Assembly (NCBI RefSeq): GCF_009664975.1
Contig: NZ_WJXB01000008.1
Span: 124,001-188,000, forward strand
Length of the DNA stretch: 64,000 bases
Source: Paenibacillus monticola
Lineage (GTDB): Bacteria; Bacillota; Bacilli; Paenibacillales; Paenibacillaceae
Direction: 5' to 3'
Below the pieces are notes generated by a model. That model was not told the DNA's origin. It was given only the letters and a program-made list of their open reading frames with translations, and searched no databases. Made by a program: the position numbers and the translations under genes. Below, one piece after another: positions 50,254-59,285 of the stretch; within the stretch, counting starts at the first letter, position 1; every line of letters begins with the position of its first letter.

Positions 50254-51833
50254 TGAGGCTGCTGATTATAGATGATGAGAAGAATATCCGCAATGGACTA
50301 AAGACAATGATAGAGCGGGAATTCCCAGATCAATATGTTATTGAAATGGCGGGCAATGGTGCAGAGGCACTTGAGATGTACAGGAAGGAACGGGCAGATA
50401 TAATGATTACCGATATCCGTATGCCCGTGATGGATGGGATTACACTTTTGGGACAGATAACCGCGGAGACCGGAGGTGGAAAGGGACCAGCCGTTGTCAT
50501 TCTAAGCGGTTATGATGATTTTGAATATGCTAAAAGTGCGATACGCTATCGCGTTAAGGAATATCTGTTAAAGCCTATTCGTCGTGATGAGCTGTTTGGA
50601 ATACTGACGCGCATTAACGAGGAATGGCATGAAGAGGAGCATAATACCCGTAAGCTGGAGCAGGAAACAGAAAGTTTTCGCAGGGAGTTACGAGCGACAC
50701 GGTTACGGGGTCTGTTAATGCAAGGAGATGTACAGTTGGACCATGAAGCACAGGAGGAATTGTGTAGCTTGGCAGTGCCGTTTACGGTGGGCGTGCTGGA
50801 TTACCACTACAACGATGGTACGCGAATGAAACCGGGGGAAGTGCAGGGATTGGTTGAACGGCTGATCGGGCCGCTTGAAAAGACATTCGCAGAGATCTTA
50901 ACCGACTGGGAAGGAAAGTTGGTACTGATCGGGAGTGGCAAGCAGTGCTTTGAGGATCTGTCGAAGCAGGCCGAAGCCCGCGAGCAAAAGGGTCTGTTAA
51001 TTGGAATCAGCAGAGAAGGTCGGTCGTATTCTGACATTCGACCCTGCTACAAAGAGGCCTGCCGGGCGCTGCAATACACTTTTCTGTATCCACAAGCGAA
51101 TGTTATCGACTTCTCGAATATCAACGAAGGACGAGTGAATCCCTTGGCTCCGGAGGAGGAGCTGCGTAAACTGCTTAATATGCTGGGCACGGATCGGGAG
51201 AAAGAAATGAAAGGACTCCTGATGGTTATTTTTCAGACTGAACAGCTTAAGCAATTGGATTTGTCCTACCTGGAGACAGTGGGCCGGAAAATCAATGAGC
51301 GGGTGCTTGATGAAGTGTTCCGCGTTCATGGTGAAGCTTCTGTAGAGGTATTGAAGTTGTACCGTATGGTTGGAAATATGTATAATTTTCGTCATTTTCA
51401 CGACTATTATCGCTCACTTGAGCATTTGCTTATCGGTGTAAACGACTATATTTTGCGTGTGAGATCTGTTCACACGGAGCATGCGGATATGAATGAAGCG
51501 CTAAAATATATAGAAGCCAACTTTTCTCGGTCGATTAATATGGCGATGGTTAGTAATCATGTATCACTGAATTATTCCTATTTCAGTGAAGCATTCAAGG
51601 CGTATACGGGGGAGAGCTTTGTTCTATACCTGAAAAAAGTTCGCATTAGCCATGCCAAAAAGCTATTATCTGAGAGCCGCAGCAAGCTGGAGGAGGTATC
51701 TGTGGCAGTTGGCTTTGAGAGCAGTAAGCATTTTGCCCGTGTATTTAAGGAGCTAGAGGGTATATCCCCCGGTGAATATAGAGCAAAGTCCATGCTGGCT
51801 AGATATTCTCTCCATGAGGATAAAGAACTTTAG
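50250..51833 (+). CDS. YesN-type AraC-family response regulator
   Basis: Regulator of 527 aa. The receiver domain shows LLIIDDEKNIRNGL, Asp55 in IMITDIRMPVMDG and Lys in YLLKPIRRDE. A middle region of about 270 residues is variable. The C-terminal AraC-type double HTH (about 410-515) contains NMAMVSNHVSLNYSYFSEAF and SVAVGFESSKHFARVFKELE. The ATG overlaps the kinase stop, so they are translated together. It likely activates the sugar importer and/or the glycoside hydrolase genes. Confidence 0.94.
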   Translation: MMRLLIIDDEKNIRNGLKTMIEREFPDQYVIEMAGNGAEALEMYRKERADIMITDIRMPVMDGITLLGQITAETGGGKGPAVVILSGYDDFEYAKSAIRYRVKEYLLKPIRRDELFGILTRINEEWHEEEHNTRKLEQETESFRRELRATRLRGLLMQGDVQLDHEAQEELCSLAVPFTVGVLDYHYNDGTRMKPGEVQGLVERLIGPLEKTFAEILTDWEGKLVLIGSGKQCFEDLSKQAEAREQKGLLIGISREGRSYSDIRPCYKEACRALQYTFLYPQANVIDFSNINEGRVNPLAPEEELRKLLNMLGTDREKEMKGLLMVIFQTEQLKQLDLSYLETVGRKINERVLDEVFRVHGEASVEVLKLYRMVGNMYNFRHFHDYYRSLEHLLIGVNDYILRVRSVHTEHADMNEALKYIEANFSRSINMAMVSNHVSLNYSYFSEAFKAYTGESFVLYLKKVRISHAKKLLSESRSKLEEVSVAVGFESSKHFARVFKELEGISPGEYRAKSMLARYSLHEDKEL

Positions 51834-51854
51834 AAGAAGAGGCATATCTTTCGA

Positions 51855-51871
51855 ATCGAAACCGGTTTCAT
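51855..51871. promoter_or_regulatory. LacI-type operator, second site
   Basis: ATCGAAACCGGTTTCAT matches the core of the palindrome at 39671-39700 except at the last G/A of the inverted arm. It lies in the region before the GH16 gene and the small frame at 51929. Confidence 0.75.
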
Positions 51872-51889
51872 AATGATGTTGATAAGAAT

Positions 51890-51903
51890 AGTAAGCGCTA
51901 TCA
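51890..51903 (+). promoter_or_regulatory. cre-like site before the GH16 gene
   Basis: AGTAAGCGCTATCA resembles the CcpA consensus with one mismatch at the first base. It lies 19 bases after the LacI-type site. Confidence 0.5.
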
Positions 51904-51928
51904 ATTGCGTTGTAGGGGGAAAGAAGAT

Positions 51929-52147
51929 ATGCAAATTAAACTAAGGGGGAGCGAAATGCTAGTTACAGGGACGAACAATAGGAGTAATACCAGCTATAAC
52001 AGTGGAACCCATGCGTCTAGCAATGTTATCGAAACCGGTTGGGGTAGCAAGCAAATACATCGCTCCGCTAATGATGCCTATAAAATGAAGCTTCGTCTCA
52101 TGCTCTGGGGTGAAAAAATGCTAGATGTAATTATTGCCGTGGAGTAG
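51929..52147 (+). CDS. Possible small protein of unknown function
   Basis: Frame of 72 codons, ATG with AGGGGGAAAG about 8 bases upstream. The product is rich in Asn, Ser, Lys and Thr at first (TGTNNRSNTSYNSGTHASSN) and ends in LMLWGEKMLDVIIAVE. I recognise no family. The frame contains the sequence ATCGAAACCGGTT (52028-52040), which matches the LacI operator core, so the region may be regulatory rather than coding. The ribosome site and ending make translation plausible but unproven. Confidence 0.3.
   Translation: MQIKLRGSEMLVTGTNNRSNTSYNSGTHASSNVIETGWGSKQIHRSANDAYKMKLRLMLWGEKMLDVIIAVE
52028..52040. promoter_or_regulatory. LacI-type operator, third partial site
   Basis: ATCGAAACCGGTT is the left arm and centre of the palindrome at 39671. 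It is 160 bases before the GH16 start and about 173 bases from the second site. Confidence 0.55.
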
Positions 52148-52187
52148 AGCCTAACACGGACATTCTCATTTGAAGGGAGCAATATAA

Positions 52188-55100
52188 ATGACGAAGAGAC
52201 AATTCAAGCTGCAACGGAAATGTGTTTCCATTCTGCTCAGTGCTGTGCTATTGGCAGGGTCGGCTGGAACCGGCTGGGCGGGATCTGCAACGAGGGAGCC
52301 GCTTACGGTGTCAGCAGCTGAAGATAAACCAGCTGCGCAATCCTTATTCGAGGACGTCCAGGGGAATTGGGCGCAGGCGCAGATCGACAAATGGTCGGCG
52401 CTTGGACTGGCGAATGGCAGTGAGGGGGAATTTCGGCCAGGGGACGAAGTCAGCCGAGCTGAATTCTCGAAGCTGGTCAATACGCTGTTCGGTTTCAGTG
52501 CCAAGTCAGAGCAGTCGTTCAGCGATGTGGCTGCGGGTAAATGGTATGCCGATCAGGTAGCGATCGCCAAACAGGCAGGTTATATCGCTGGATATCCAGA
52601 TGGGCAATTCAAGCCGGAGGCAGCGGTTACCCGGCAAGAGGCGGCGAAGATGGTCGCAGCAATTTTCCCACTTGTGAAAGCGGATACAAATTTATTGTCA
52701 GGCTTTGCAGACAAGAGTAGGATCGCGGCATTCGCCGAAGCTCCTTTGGCAAGCCTCGTCGCAGGCGGATATATAAAGGGCTTCGCAGATGAGACACTTC
52801 GCCCCCTGCAGCCGATTTCACGTGCTGAGGCGATTGTGTTGCTGGACCGGCTGGCCGGTGAAATTGTGCACTCGCCTGGCACATATAAGAACTTAAAGGC
52901 AAGCGGCAATATTTTGATTGCAAGTTCCGGAGCTACGATCAAGGACGCAGAGGTCAATGGAGATGTCCTAGTGACGATCGGTGTTGGTGAGGGAGATGTT
53001 ACGCTGGAGCATATGAATATCAAGGGTACGCTCTATGTAAATGGCGGCGGTTCCCATTCGGTACATGTCAATAACTCACAGGTCGGTTCTATTATCGTAA
53101 GCAAATCTGAGGGGCCGGTACGCATTGTTCTTGGTGGAAACTCTCAGGTTGGTGAAATGAATGTAGAGAGCGGAGCTACTATCGAGGTTGGTGAACAGGT
53201 TGTTGTCGCCAAGCTGATTGTTGAAGAGAAGGCGGTGGGCACAGCGCTGAGCGTTAAAGGCAGCATTACTGAGTTACAAACGGCCTCAAGCGGAACAACG
53301 CTGAATGATAAACCATTGGTTGAAGGCAGCACAAGCGTAGTAAGTGTTGGGGGTGTGGTTAAGGATAGCACTCCGGTAGCTACGGCGACATCATCGCCGA
53401 GTCCGGTCGTAAGCGTAGGTGGCGGTACGACAAGCGCTCCAACGAGTACTCCGACAAGTACTCCGACAAGCACCCCAACGAGTACTCCGACGAATACCCC
53501 GAGCCAACCGCAGACCGCACCGAAGTTGGGAGCGGAGACAACGGACAACGTGCTGGGCAAGGACGTAAAGATTACATTCACAGACAGCCCGGCATGGCGG
53601 GAAGCCATTACAGACGTTGTTCTGGACGGCAAAAAGCTTGTAAAGGATACAGACTACGTGATCACCTCTGGTGTACTAACGATTAAAACAGCAGCCATTA
53701 CGGCGGTTGGTGATGTCGCTATTACGATCAAGGCAACGGGATACACGGATGCTACGCTGCTACAGACGATCGGGAAGTGGGATCTAATCTGGAGTGATGA
53801 ATTCACTGGAAGCGGTTCCAATGTGGATACAAACGGTGTAGACCTTGATAAATGGGCTTATCAGGAAGGCACCGGAGCGGATTATGGACTCGATGGCTGG
53901 GGCAATAATGAGCAGCAGTACTATTCGAAGAATAACCTGAAGGTTCAAGACGGCAAACTTACGATTACGGCGAAGAAGCAGACCGTGAGTGGCAAACCGT
54001 ACACGTCCGGCCGTCTCTGGACATCGCCAACCTTTACGAAGCAGTACGGCAAGTTTGAAGCGCGCATCAAGCTGCCAGAGGGTCAGGGTCTGTGGCCTGC
54101 TTTTTGGATGATGCCTAAAGACAGCGAATATGGAACATGGGCATCCTCGGGTGAACTCGATATTATGGAAGCGCGCGGACGACTGACGGATCAAGTCGCG
54201 GGTACGATTCACTTCGGTAAGCAATGGCCGAATAACAAATCTACTGGTGGTGATTACTTATTTCCGCAAGGTGATTCGATAACCAACTATCACACGTATG
54301 GTGTGGAATGGGAACCAGGAGAAATCCGTTGGTATGTGGACGGGATTGTGTTTAAAACTGTTAAAGAGTGGAGCAGCGAAGGGATCGGCCAACCGGATAA
54401 ATATGCGTTCCCGGCGCCGTTTAACAAGCCCTTCTATATCATTTTGAACATGGCGGTCGGCGGTGTCTTTGACAGCAATCTGCTTCCACCTGACTCCAAG
54501 GTGCCTGCTGACATGCAAGTAGACTATGTCCGGGCATATGAACTGTCCGGTAAGCCTTATCATGAGCCGGTCGAACCCGTTCTGACGAATGAACCAATTC
54601 CTGCAGAAGCGCGGCAGCCGGTGGATGGCAGCTATATTGCCGATCCAAACTTTGATAAAGGATTGACCGATATTAACAGCGGCACTCAGACGCTCTCGGC
54701 GGACAAGTGGAACTTCCTGCATACGCCGGACTACAGTGGTGCGGGCAGCGCTTCAATTGAAGCCATTAATGGTCATAATTATGCCAAAATAAAACCTACG
54801 AACGGCGGTAACCAGTCGTATGCACTGCAAATGATTCAGTATGCCCCACTCGTTAGAGGTCATATCTATAAGCTGAGCTTTGATGCCAAGGCCTCTGAAG
54901 CTCGTTCGATGTTGGTCAAGATGGGCGGAGACGGAGACAACGCCTGGTCGGCGTATTCAGACAATTTCGATGTGGCACTGAAGACAGGGCTGCAGCATTA
55001 CGAATACCGTTTCCAAATGGCAAACACAACCGATTTGGCAGCGCGCTTAGAATTCAATGTGGGTTTGAATACGAATACGATCTGGATCGGCAATGTGCGA

Positions 55101-58100
55101 CTGGAGGAAACCGACCAAATCATCGATCCGAACGGAGCGAAGACACCGCTTGAAGACAGCAATCATATCTATAATGGCGGTTTCGATCTGGGTACGATGG
55201 ATCGTCTGAAATACTGGAGCTTCAAGACAACCGAAGCGGCAGCTACAGCTATTGTAGACCCTTCAACGCAGAAGCTGACAGTCGATATTCAGGATGCAGG
55301 AACTGCACCCGAATCGATTCAATTGGCACAACAAGGAATCAATCTGTTGCAATCGGATACTTACGAGCTAACCTTTGACGCTAAGGCCGCTATGGAGCGG
55401 ACGATCGGCGTACAGTTCGTGAGTAAGAATGGAGCTACCATCTACTATCAAAAAGGCAATATCGCAGTGGGTACCCCCTCCGATAAGAAAACGGTAACAT
55501 TTGAGATGCCTTCACAGATCAGCGATACAGAAGGCCAGTTGATTTTTGATCTTGGCATAGGCAGCGCTTCCATCACCTTGGATAACATAAGACTTATTCG
55601 TACGACGAACAACAACGCCGATTACAGTAAAGTCAGTCTGTATCCACTGAATAATGGTGATTTCTCCGCTGGGCTGACCGGCTGGGAGCCCTTCACACAA
55701 GGTGCTGTCGCGAACTTCAGCGCCTCAGAGGGTGTGGCGAAGGTAGCGGTGAGTACTGTTGGCACCGAGGCGTGGAATGTAATGCTGAACCAATCCAATT
55801 TAAACTTAACCAAAGGCTTTACGTACGTACTCGCATTTGATGCGAAGGCATCTGTCGCCCGCGATTCCCAGGCGACGCTTGAGAATGCGGCGTACACCAG
55901 ACGCTTTGATTCGAATGCAATAACGCTCGGTACGGATTGGAAGCATTTTGAGTATACGTTTAAGCCGTCGGTCGATGACAATGTGGCGCTGAAGTTCTTG
56001 CTTGGCAAAACACCGCAGGCTCCTGCCGGTGCACATGATGTCTTCTTCCGAAATGTTGTACTGGAGGTGCAAAATGCACCGTTAAAGCGTCCACAGACGG
56101 TAAGTGCAGACAGTACAGATGTTCGAGTGGGTCAACCCATTCAACTAAGCTTTACAGATAATGAAGCATGGCGCACAGCTATAACTTCCGTCCTTGTGGA
56201 TGGACAGCCGCTCCCAAGCAATAAATTCACCGTGCTACCGGGAGTCATCGTGCTTGCTACAGATGCATTCGATTCCGTAGGTACGCATCAAATTACGGTG
56301 AAGGCAACCGGCTATGCCGATGTGACGCTTAGCCAATCCTTGATTGCGAGCGATGGCAATCTGGTTACTAACGGTAGCTTCGACAAAGGAACCGCCAGTT
56401 GGGAGCATTGGGTAGGTACGAAGGGCGACTCTACCTTTGAAGTTGTCGACCAAACCGCAAATCTTAACATTCATTATTTTGGCGGTATCACCTTAGAGTG
56501 GGGCCCACCGGGAGTTCCTGTGAGCTGGTACACGCAACTGACGCAATCTGGGATTAAGCTGGAAGCGGGTAAGACCTATGAGCTTAACTTCCGTGCATGG
56601 TCAACCGTCGACCGCCCGATTCTGATTGAGCTAAGCGGCTATAATAACAATCAACAAGTTGCGTTCCCGATCACAAGCGATCCGACAGCAGTTTATACCA
56701 CTGTAATAAAGCCAACAGCTGCAACGACACTGTCGTTGAAGTATTTACTTGGCAATGTCATCACCGCTACAGCAACAACACCGGATGTAGAACATCTGAT
56801 CCGTATCGATGACATCAGTCTTAAGGAAGTCAAAAGTGGTCCGGCGCTGACGAATGATACAACTGAGAATAAAATCGGCAACAACATCGAAGTGAATTTC
56901 GCTGATCAAGAGGCATGGCGCAATGCCATCAGTGCCATCAAAATCAATGGTGTGACGGTTCCTATGGATAAAGTTGTGATCGAAGCGGGGAGGATTTTAC
57001 TAGATGCAGTACTATTCCCTTCTATTAATACCTATACAGTCTCCGTTCTGGCTGAAGGTTATGGTGCTAATGAGGTCACGCAACAAGTAACGACCGCTTC
57101 TCCGAACATTGCTATCGGCAAAACTGCGACGGCTTCAACAGGTTCGCAGAGCGCCGGTAAAGCTTTCGATGGCATTGGATCTACACGTTGGGAGTCTGAA
57201 GCGAACGATCCGCAGTGGGTCGCCGTTGATCTCGGCGCGCTTTACAGCATAGATACCCTTGTGCTGAACTGGGAAGGAGCCTTCGGCAAAACCTACAAAA
57301 TTCAGGTCGCTACCGCAGCAGTTCCTAGTGAAAGCGATTGGACCGACGTTTACACGGAAGCGGCAGGCAATGGCGGGTTCGATACGATCGTGTTAAACAA
57401 TGCTGAAGCGCGCCATGTACGCATGTTGGGCTCGGCAAGAGGCACAACTTACGGCTATTCATTGTGGGAAGTTGAAGTGCACGGTATACTGTTGGGCGGT
57501 CAGGAAGGTGGAGGAAGTCCTGAGCCCGATCCAACAAAGCTGACAGCTCCAGCTGTGACGGCTGACACAAGCGATAATAAACTGGGCAGCAATCTTGATC
57601 TGACCTTTCTAACGAATGGTGACTGGGAGAATGCGATTTCCGGCATTACTGTTAGTGCTAAAGAGCTGGTCAAGGCTACCGATTACCTGGTTACCTCCGG
57701 TATTGCGACCCTGAAAGCAAGCGTATTTACCGAGGCTGGAAGCTATCCTGTGGTGATCAAAGCAGCAGGTTACGAAGATGCACTTGTTACGCAAGTTGTG
57801 GTGGCAGCCGATGTGGATGTTAATCTGGCTCTGCATAAACCTGTTGTAGCTTCCAGCTTCTTCGAGTATAGTCCGCTTTTCATTACGGACGGAAATCTTA
57901 ATACACGCTGGCAGGCCGATTGGAATCTTGAGCTTCCGGAAGAATGGATCTACGTTGATCTGGGAAGCGAGCAGGATATCGAGAGTCTTGTGATCAACTG
58001 GGAAAGGGCTTATGCCTCCCAGCTCGAGATTCAGGTAGCAGATATAATCACTGAAGAGGGTACCACAGACTGGAGAACAGTGGAAACACTGGATCGTGAT

Positions 58101-58235
58101 ACAGAGAGCACGAATTGGACAGAAACGGTGGATTTAAGCAGCAAAGAGGTTAGCGGCCGATATGTTCGCTTGTACATGACGGGAAAACATTTTCCGCCTT
58201 ATGGACCTTCACTCTTTGAACTTTCCGTCTACTAA
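52188..58235 (+). CDS. Secreted, SLH-anchored multidomain GH16 beta-glucanase
   Basis: Enzyme of 2015 aa. Signal peptide with cleavage near residue 32 (GWA|GS). Three SLH domains (about 54-103, 113-165, 176-226) for cell-wall anchoring, then a beta-rich segment (232-380) and a TPTST linker. Module 444-527 is the first of four similar domains (also about 1299, 1550 and 1784) of the DUF1533/HbP type. GH16 catalytic domain 531-785 with GELDIMEARG: Glu656 nucleophile, Asp658, Glu661 acid/base, of the laminarinase type. Carbohydrate-binding-like modules (CBM4_9) begin near 814, 992, 1150 and 1390. Two discoidin (F5/8C) domains at 1638-1770 and 1878-2015. It should cut beta-1,3-type glucans at the cell surface. 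AAGGGAGC lies before the ATG. Confidence 0.94.
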   Translation: MTKRQFKLQRKCVSILLSAVLLAGSAGTGWAGSATREPLTVSAAEDKPAAQSLFEDVQGNWAQAQIDKWSALGLANGSEGEFRPGDEVSRAEFSKLVNTLFGFSAKSEQSFSDVAAGKWYADQVAIAKQAGYIAGYPDGQFKPEAAVTRQEAAKMVAAIFPLVKADTNLLSGFADKSRIAAFAEAPLASLVAGGYIKGFADETLRPLQPISRAEAIVLLDRLAGEIVHSPGTYKNLKASGNILIASSGATIKDAEVNGDVLVTIGVGEGDVTLEHMNIKGTLYVNGGGSHSVHVNNSQVGSIIVSKSEGPVRIVLGGNSQVGEMNVESGATIEVGEQVVVAKLIVEEKAVGTALSVKGSITELQTASSGTTLNDKPLVEGSTSVVSVGGVVKDSTPVATATSSPSPVVSVGGGTTSAPTSTPTSTPTSTPTSTPTNTPSQPQTAPKLGAETTDNVLGKDVKITFTDSPAWREAITDVVLDGKKLVKDTDYVITSGVLTIKTAAITAVGDVAITIKATGYTDATLLQTIGKWDLIWSDEFTGSGSNVDTNGVDLDKWAYQEGTGADYGLDGWGNNEQQYYSKNNLKVQDGKLTITAKKQTVSGKPYTSGRLWTSPTFTKQYGKFEARIKLPEGQGLWPAFWMMPKDSEYGTWASSGELDIMEARGRLTDQVAGTIHFGKQWPNNKSTGGDYLFPQGDSITNYHTYGVEWEPGEIRWYVDGIVFKTVKEWSSEGIGQPDKYAFPAPFNKPFYIILNMAVGGVFDSNLLPPDSKVPADMQVDYVRAYELSGKPYHEPVEPVLTNEPIPAEARQPVDGSYIADPNFDKGLTDINSGTQTLSADKWNFLHTPDYSGAGSASIEAINGHNYAKIKPTNGGNQSYALQMIQYAPLVRGHIYKLSFDAKASEARSMLVKMGGDGDNAWSAYSDNFDVALKTGLQHYEYRFQMANTTDLAARLEFNVGLNTNTIWIGNVRLEETDQIIDPNGAKTPLEDSNHIYNGGFDLGTMDRLKYWSFKTTEAAATAIVDPSTQKLTVDIQDAGTAPESIQLAQQGINLLQSDTYELTFDAKAAMERTIGVQFVSKNGATIYYQKGNIAVGTPSDKKTVTFEMPSQISDTEGQLIFDLGIGSASITLDNIRLIRTTNNNADYSKVSLYPLNNGDFSAGLTGWEPFTQGAVANFSASEGVAKVAVSTVGTEAWNVMLNQSNLNLTKGFTYVLAFDAKASVARDSQATLENAAYTRRFDSNAITLGTDWKHFEYTFKPSVDDNVALKFLLGKTPQAPAGAHDVFFRNVVLEVQNAPLKRPQTVSADSTDVRVGQPIQLSFTDNEAWRTAITSVLVDGQPLPSNKFTVLPGVIVLATDAFDSVGTHQITVKATGYADVTLSQSLIASDGNLVTNGSFDKGTASWEHWVGTKGDSTFEVVDQTANLNIHYFGGITLEWGPPGVPVSWYTQLTQSGIKLEAGKTYELNFRAWSTVDRPILIELSGYNNNQQVAFPITSDPTAVYTTVIKPTAATTLSLKYLLGNVITATATTPDVEHLIRIDDISLKEVKSGPALTNDTTENKIGNNIEVNFADQEAWRNAISAIKINGVTVPMDKVVIEAGRILLDAVLFPSINTYTVSVLAEGYGANEVTQQVTTASPNIAIGKTATASTGSQSAGKAFDGIGSTRWESEANDPQWVAVDLGALYSIDTLVLNWEGAFGKTYKIQVATAAVPSESDWTDVYTEAAGNGGFDTIVLNNAEARHVRMLGSARGTTYGYSLWEVEVHGILLGGQEGGGSPEPDPTKLTAPAVTADTSDNKLGSNLDLTFLTNGDWENAISGITVSAKELVKATDYLVTSGIATLKASVFTEAGSYPVVIKAAGYEDALVTQVVVAADVDVNLALHKPVVASSFFEYSPLFITDGNLNTRWQADWNLELPEEWIYVDLGSEQDIESLVINWERAYASQLEIQVADIITEEGTTDWRTVETLDRDTESTNWTETVDLSSKEVSGRYVRLYMTGKHFPPYGPSLFELSVY
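53446..53508 (+). repeat. In-frame tandem repeat coding for a TPTST linker
   Basis: Four to five copies of a 12-base unit such as ACGAGTACTCCG encode the Thr-Pro-Thr-Ser linker of the GH16 protein. Number may vary between strains. Confidence 0.85.
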
Positions 58236-58265
58236 AGTACGCTTATTCTAGTTCTGAATTTAGGG

Positions 58266-58311
58266 GTGTCCCAGTCGGCCATGTGAATGGCTGACTGGGG
58301 CGTTTTTTTTG
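58266..58311 (+). terminator. Terminator after the GH16 gene
   Basis: GTCCCAGTCGGCCAT pairs with ATGGCTGACTGGGGC (two wobble or mismatch), with eight Ts after. Confidence 0.9.
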
Positions 58312-58434
58312 CAAAGATAAGAATTAATATGTCCACGCCATAAATCATCCTTCTTATTTCTCTAATAATGAGACTAACCTCAGAATGCTATAATATATGT
58401 AAGATTGTAGTATGAGAGTGTGGAGGAATGCAGG

Positions 58435-59235
58435 ATGGAAGAGGTTCAGGGGAAATTAATCACGGTACAAACATTGGCAGAAGATTTCCGGCGACTGGGT
58501 ATACGGTCAGGGATGACGATTTTGGTGCATTCTTCCTTCAAATCGTTGGGTGAATGGGTGGCAGGCGGCCCTGTCGCTGTTATTCTTGCCCTTGAAGAGG
58601 TATTGGGAGAAGAGGGGACCTTAATTATGCCGACCCACTCTGGTGATCTGTCCGATCCGGCAGGCTGGAGTAATCCTCCGGTACCCCAAGACTGGTGGCA
58701 GAGTATTCGTGAGCAGATGCCCGCATATGATCCGGATTTGACTCTTTTGAGAGGGATGGGCGTTATTCCGGACTGCTTTCGTAAGCAAAAAGGGGTGCGA
58801 CGCAGCAGCCATCCGCTCAGTTCCTTCGCGGCTTGGGGCAAGTACAGGGATGTGATTATAAAGGATCATGGACTTGATCATTCCCTCGGTGAAGACTCAC
58901 CGCTGGCTCGTATCTATGAGCTGGAAGGAAGGATTCTGCTGCTCGGGGTAGGTAATCTTAACAATACTTCGCTTCATCTGGCGGAATGCCGGGCTTCTTT
59001 TGCAGGGAAGAAGGAAGGGATTGCCGGAGCGCCGATGATGCTCGAAGGGAGCAGACAATGGGTAGAGTTCAAGGAGCAGGAATGGGATTCTGATGATTTC
59101 GTGCAGCTTGCGGAGCAGTTCCAAGGGGAGACGGGTTTAATTACATACGGGCATATAGCTGCTGCCTCAGCCCAGTTAATCCCGCAGCGGGAGATTGTGG
59201 ACTATGCGGTAAACTGGATGGAGCGGAACAGGTAA
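58435..59235 (+). CDS. AAC(3)-family N-acetyltransferase (YokD-like)
   Basis: Acetyl-CoA-dependent enzyme of 266 aa. ILVHSSFKSLGEWVAGGPVA, GTLIMPTHSGDLSDP, RSSHPLSSFAAWG and LLGVGNLNNTSLHLAE are the blocks of the antibiotic N-acetyltransferase/AAC(3) family, including the catalytic His in SHPLSSF. The ATG at 58435 follows GGAGG by 8 bases. Chromosomal YokD-like members are usual in Bacillales and often have no proven role in resistance, so aminoglycoside modification is only possible. It is a single gene with no mobile-element signs. Confidence 0.88.
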   Translation: MEEVQGKLITVQTLAEDFRRLGIRSGMTILVHSSFKSLGEWVAGGPVAVILALEEVLGEEGTLIMPTHSGDLSDPAGWSNPPVPQDWWQSIREQMPAYDPDLTLLRGMGVIPDCFRKQKGVRRSSHPLSSFAAWGKYRDVIIKDHGLDHSLGEDSPLARIYELEGRILLLGVGNLNNTSLHLAECRASFAGKKEGIAGAPMMLEGSRQWVEFKEQEWDSDDFVQLAEQFQGETGLITYGHIAAASAQLIPQREIVDYAVNWMERNR

Positions 59236-59246
59236 TAAAAGAGATA

Positions 59247-59285
59247 CAAATAGGTGATGGTTTAAACCGGGACATCACCTATTTG
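59247..59285. other. Perfect 13-bp hairpin at convergent gene ends
   Basis: CAAATAGGTGATG and CATCACCTATTTG flank a 13-base loop that contains the stop codon region of the MFS gene. No T run follows on either strand. Confidence 0.6.

Noticed and set aside
53446..53508. CRISPR-like repeat
   Set aside because: Units are 12 bases, contiguous, in frame and code for a linker; there are no spacers and no cas genes.
53144..53632. Minus-strand frame with repeated VLVGVLVG
   Set aside because: It is the opposite-strand reading of the TPTST-coding repeat of the GH16 gene and not a membrane protein.
58435..59235. Acquired aminoglycoside-resistance gene
   Set aside because: The enzyme is in the AAC(3) fold family, but its context is chromosomal and without mobile elements. 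Resistance cannot be claimed from sequence.
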